Positions 61,443 through 64,000 of a stretch of DNA of 64,000 nucleotides are shown here, piece after piece. The stretch comes from 2-12-FULL-35-23 sp965196985. Its GTDB lineage: Bacteria > Pseudomonadota > Gammaproteobacteria > UBA12402. The notes under the pieces are model-generated. The model did not search any database, was not told where the DNA came from, and saw nothing but the letters and a program-made list of their open reading frames with translations. The stretch spans positions 14,533-78,532 of the forward strand of contig CBDALO010000065.1 of NCBI GenBank assembly GCA_965196985.1, written 5' to 3'. The stretch's first letter is position 1. Every line of letters begins with the position of its first letter. Both the position numbers and the translations under genes were made by a program.

Positions 61443-61607
61443 ATGGATGTCGATGACCTCGATGTGGTGGTGTGGCCCGAATCCGAGGAACGTGAAGCGT
61501 GGTGGCGTCAGGTCGTCACAGTCGGCAGCACGGATGCCACGTCGGCGACGATGACACCGAATCGGAGTATCGAGGACGCAGCCTCTCGGGTTCTGCACGC
61601 GGCATAG
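61443..61607 (+). CDS. Small acidic hypothetical protein (54 aa)
   Basis: MDVDDLDVVVWPESEEREAW WRQVVTVGSTDATSATM then PNRSIEDAASRVLHAA. AAGGAG is 8 nt upstream of the ATG. Same strand as and 61 bp after the previous gene, probably one transcript. Unknown function. Confidence 0.6.
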   Translation: MDVDDLDVVVWPESEEREAWWRQVVTVGSTDATSATMTPNRSIEDAASRVLHAA

Positions 61608-61767
61608 TTCGTCGACTGCGGCGAGTGTCTGCCAACGATGATCTGATCGAGGTTCACGTGTGTGCCTGTGGGGGTTGATAATTCCCGTCCGGCATGGCGC
61701 GTGGTCTGACGCTGTTCGCTCGAACTGCTACGAATCTTCAATCATCAATGTGTGAAGGGCCTTTCCG

Positions 61768-61908
61768 ATGAACGTACTGACTTCGAGGTCGAACTCGCCG
61801 GCTGTGCACAGCGGTTCGATGAGTACTGCCGAGATCAAGGCTCGTATCGAGGCGATGTACGCCGACCGAGGCACTCTCGTTCCGAAAGGCACCGGAACAA
61901 AGTCCTGA
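61768..61908 (+). CDS. Possible microprotein (46 aa)
   Basis: MNVLTSRSNSPAVHSGSMST AEIKARIEAMYADRGTLVPK GTGTKS. AAGGG lies about 8 nt upstream. The internal start MSTAEIKARIEAMYADRG could be the real one. Opposite-strand frames are also open, so the call is tentative. Confidence 0.38.
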   Translation: MNVLTSRSNSPAVHSGSMSTAEIKARIEAMYADRGTLVPKGTGTKS

Positions 61909-61940
61909 ATATCGGCTGGGGCCGAGTTGGGAGTCCGTGG

Positions 61941-61980
61941 CCGTGCCCGGGAGTTCGAGGCCGTGCCCGGGAGTTCGAGG
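61941..61980. repeat. 20-bp tandem repeat, two units
   Basis: 61941-61960 and 61961-61980 are identical, at the end of the leftward gene at 61982. Confidence 0.85.
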
Positions 61981-61981
61981 G

Positions 61982-62224
61982 TCAGGGTTCGGTGGGGAAG
62001 CCGTAGCGGCGGCGCATGCGAGTGAGGGCGACGATGTCGCCGTCGGTGCACTCGGTGGCGGCGATCCATCGGCAGGCCTGCTGGTAGTCGGCGTGCGTCC
62101 GGGCCCGGCTCTCGCCAGTGATGCCGACGTAGGGGGAGTGTTGTGCGTAGTCGCTGTCGGTGTTCTCGAATTGGGAGAGGTAGGCCGCGAGTACGGCTGC
62201 TTCGCGCCGGAATTTACCGAGCAC
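61982..62224 (-). CDS. Small hypothetical protein (80 aa)
   Basis: LGKFRREAAVLAAYLSQFEN is followed by SPYVGITGESRARTHADYQQ ACRWIAATECTDGDIVALTR MRRRYGF. GTG 62224 with GGAGG 5 nt upstream sets the start. Helical, soluble. No family recognised. Confidence 0.6.
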   Translation of the reverse strand: MLGKFRREAAVLAAYLSQFENTDSDYAQHSPYVGITGESRARTHADYQQACRWIAATECTDGDIVALTRMRRRYGFPTEP

Positions 62225-62534
62225 CGAAACCTCCGCCAAGGCAATGCGGGGAGGGACCTGCCACGTGGCGCGGCGCCGAAGATGGATGTGCTGGCATCGG
62301 TTGAGGTGCTCCACTCGGCCCCGACCTGATGAAGTACGTGCTGATCAACAATAGCGATTGACCGTAGCGCCGACCACTCTAGCTATTAACAAGCCACCGC
62401 ATAGACCCGGCGGTTGTTGTGTGCCCTCGCCGAGGAGGTGCCGTGGCGGCGGGCATGTGCGGTAAGGGTTTTCTCGGATCCGGTGTCGTCACTACCTCCA
62501 TACCCGCCCGGAGTAATCGTGGTGAGGCCCTCAG

Positions 62535-62783
62535 TTTCAGCAACACACGCGTCCTTCGAAATTGTTGGGCGGAGCGCGTTTGCGTTCGTCGTGTGTGGGA
62601 TATCTGTGGGGTGCGGCACTGGGAACACCCCGAAGATTATTGGGGGACGCCGCACGGACCTGCCTTCCCTGTCCATTCGCCGGGGGCGGGTCGCTGTGAA
62701 AGGAGCGCCCTGGGCGGGCAATGCATCGGGGCGTGCGGGGGTCGCCAGCATTGGTGCTCATACGTCAACGCTGGTGAACCCCC
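62535..62783 (+). repeat. Structured element E, copy 2 (candidate ncRNA)
   Basis: Homologue of 59940-60190 in opposite orientation. Outer stem GTGCGGC/GCCGCAC (62611-62617, 62649-62655) is unchanged; the inner stem here is CCCC/GGGG with a different loop, and the final hairpin pairs GGGG...GCCAGC with GCTGG...CCCC, then CTCTTTTC as in a terminator. Base pairing is kept while sequence changes. The following 62784-63270 holds no clear gene. Confidence 0.5.
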
Positions 62784-63270
62784 TCTTTTCATGTTTTCGG
62801 GTTAGAGGTTCGAGGGCTCGGGCGTGCAGGCCGGGGGTGTGTGTGCGGGCGGTGGCAATGGTCAGCTGTTGGGCGTTGCGGTGTGTGTGCCACCGAAGGC
62901 GGAGGCGCCACGTCGTTGATGTGCCGTACGCCCGTTCCGGTGGGTTCGGTGCCGGCATCGGAGGCCGGTGCTCGAATCTCAGAGATGCGCGCGCGGTTCG
63001 TGACACCAGCGTGACACCAGTAAGTGGTGGGGTGCGGTCGTCTCGGGGCAGGGACCATTCGGGGGCCGGCGCCCACCGCCGTGAGTGACCAGCGTGCCGG
63101 TGGGCGCCTGTGTGCGACTCACCCGAATCGCTCGCCGCGTGGGGTAGTTACCTCGGAGCCGGCGGGCTGAAACATGTGTGGTGGAAGCCCCTTTCCCGTG
63201 GTGGTTGTGAGGGATGTCTTTTCGTGGGTATTCACCGATCCGAACGAGTGCGGATCGGAGGGAGTGCACG

Positions 63271-63435
63271 GTGCAGGATGTCAGGCGCGGGATGAGCGAT
63301 GAGGATCTGGTGACGGAGTGTTGTCGGTTGCAGGGTCTGGACGAGTTGAGTCGCTGTGAGGAGATGCGGCTTGAGATCGTGCAGGACGAGTTGGAGTGTC
63401 GGCAGGCGGGAGCCGTGTCGAGTCGTCGACTCTGA
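63271..63435 (+). CDS. Helical microprotein (54 aa), paralogue of 60644-60862
   Basis: From GTG 63271 (GGAGGGA 7 nt upstream): MQDVRRGMSDEDLVTECCRL QGLDELSRCEEMRLEIVQDE LECRQAG. An internal ATG at 63292 is possible. Same spacing of hydrophobic and charged residues as the protein at 60644-60862. Four Cys residues are notable for its size. Function unknown. Confidence 0.58.
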   Translation: MQDVRRGMSDEDLVTECCRLQGLDELSRCEEMRLEIVQDELECRQAGAVSSRRL

Positions 63436-63850
63436 GTGTTCAGTATTTCGGAGTTCGTTGTTGAGGAGGGCCTGCGGGGCAAGGGTTAGCCGGTAGCTTC
63501 GGCTGTTGCGCCGGTTGGAGCGGAAGGATGTCATTGCTGTGCGGGCCGCAATGGCGAGTACGTGATGCAGCTGGGAGTCTTCTCGCGGGCGTGGGTGTGG
63601 GTGGTGGTGATCGTGCCGGTCACCGCCCCAACCTCCGATCCCATATGAGCGGTCATGCTTCCGCTTTTGGCGGTGATTGCGCCCAGCTGTGTCGGAGGCC
63701 ACGTCGTGCGCGGCGCTACCCGCGTGATCGCGCCACGCTGGAAGTGAAGTGTTGGGTTGGTAACGGTTCGCCTTCCCCGTAGACCAAACCTGACGGACTG
63801 TTTTAGGGTGGAGGTGCAGGGTTGAGTAGTGAGCCCGGCGCGGAAAGTGG
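63436..63850. other. Intergenic stretch, no recognisable gene
   Basis: Frames are open on the minus strand but lack good starts or family features, and the composition looks like non-coding GC-rich DNA. Confidence 0.4.
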
Positions 63851-63929
63851 GTCCCCGTGCTGTGTGCTCAACACGGGGACGTCTCACCTCGTGGAGTCCC
63901 CGCCCAGCATCAGTCGGTGGGGACTCCAC
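63851..63929. other. Two adjacent strong hairpins
   Basis: GTCCCCGTG / CACGGGGAC (63851-63859, 63872-63880) is followed 10 nt later by GTGGAGTCCCC / GGGGACTCCAC (63891-63901, 63919-63929). Could be terminators or part of a structured RNA continuing past the window. Confidence 0.5.
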
Positions 63930-64000
63930 TTCGACAGTATGCCGAGTTGGTGTATCTGCAGGTTACGTAAATATTCCAGTATGCGGAAGACGCCCGCTCC

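Noticed and set aside
1..64000. CRISPR arrays, rRNA or tRNA genes, replication origin with iterons
   Set aside because: No regularly spaced repeats, no rRNA-like segments, no cloverleaf with a standard T-arm, and no Rep or Par gene were seen.

Overview
The window is high-GC DNA from an actinomycete of the mycolic-acid group, most likely Rhodococcus or a close relative. The evidence is a near-textbook NmtR metal sensor, a DUF5313 protein, a GTP-type PEP carboxykinase, GTG starts and 4-nt overlapping (ATGA/GTGA) stop-start junctions. Recombinase and transposase remnants, several disrupted genes and many plasmid- or phage-type small ORFs suggest a plasmid or a plastic chromosomal island; sequence alone cannot separate these.

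Region 1 (1-21.2 kb) is central carbon metabolism. It starts with the end of a hydantoinase/acetone-carboxylase-type operon and its divergent AcoR/MimR-type activator, then an ISL3 remnant. Next come an acyl carrier protein, a ketosynthase (frameshifted near its end), an alpha/beta hydrolase and a malic-enzyme-like protein in one operon, four divergent thiolases, a SulP anion transporter operon, a second malic-enzyme-like protein with PEP carboxykinase, and a small ArsR-family regulator without metal-binding cysteines. A TTGCTAATATTAGCAA-like palindrome lies upstream of the ACP/thiolase pair, sulP, the PEPCK operon and the arsR gene. This suggests one ArsR-controlled regulon joining beta-keto-thiolysis, anion (sulfate or bicarbonate) transport and C3/C4 exchange.

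Region 2 (21.7-33.9 kb) is an arsenic island. The leftward arm holds a flavoprotein, an MFS exporter (in-frame amber stop) and arsO (disrupted). An ArsR-GNAT (ArsN-like) fusion is divergent from it across three ATCGAC-N4-(G/A)TCGAT sites. The rightward arm is arsR-acr3-arsC-arsC-trxB-arsC-arsD-arsA. The island abuts a Tn554-like recombinase operon (33.9-39.7 kb) of three tyrosine recombinases plus a coiled-coil protein, two of them frameshifted. Duplicated fragments of arsO, arsA, a DNA ligase and a 121-bp element lie on both sides (21.7-22.0, 42.6-42.7, 44.9-45.1 kb), which looks like the footprint of a collapsed second island copy.

Region 3 (40-45 kb) holds small accessory genes, a DNA ligase broken by a 23-bp tandem duplication, and an SRAP protein.

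Region 4 (45.1-58.7 kb) concerns metals and the envelope: a P1B-4 ATPase with divergent NmtR, a decayed beta-propeller gene, DUF305 protein, M15-like lipoprotein, PASTA-containing class A PBP, GNAT enzyme, an MFS/ArsR pair with its palindromic operator, CopC, and a CNNM/CorC membrane protein.

Region 5 (58.7-64 kb) is mostly unrecognised microprotein genes and structured intergenic DNA, including two diverged copies of a roughly 250-bp element with compensating stem changes.
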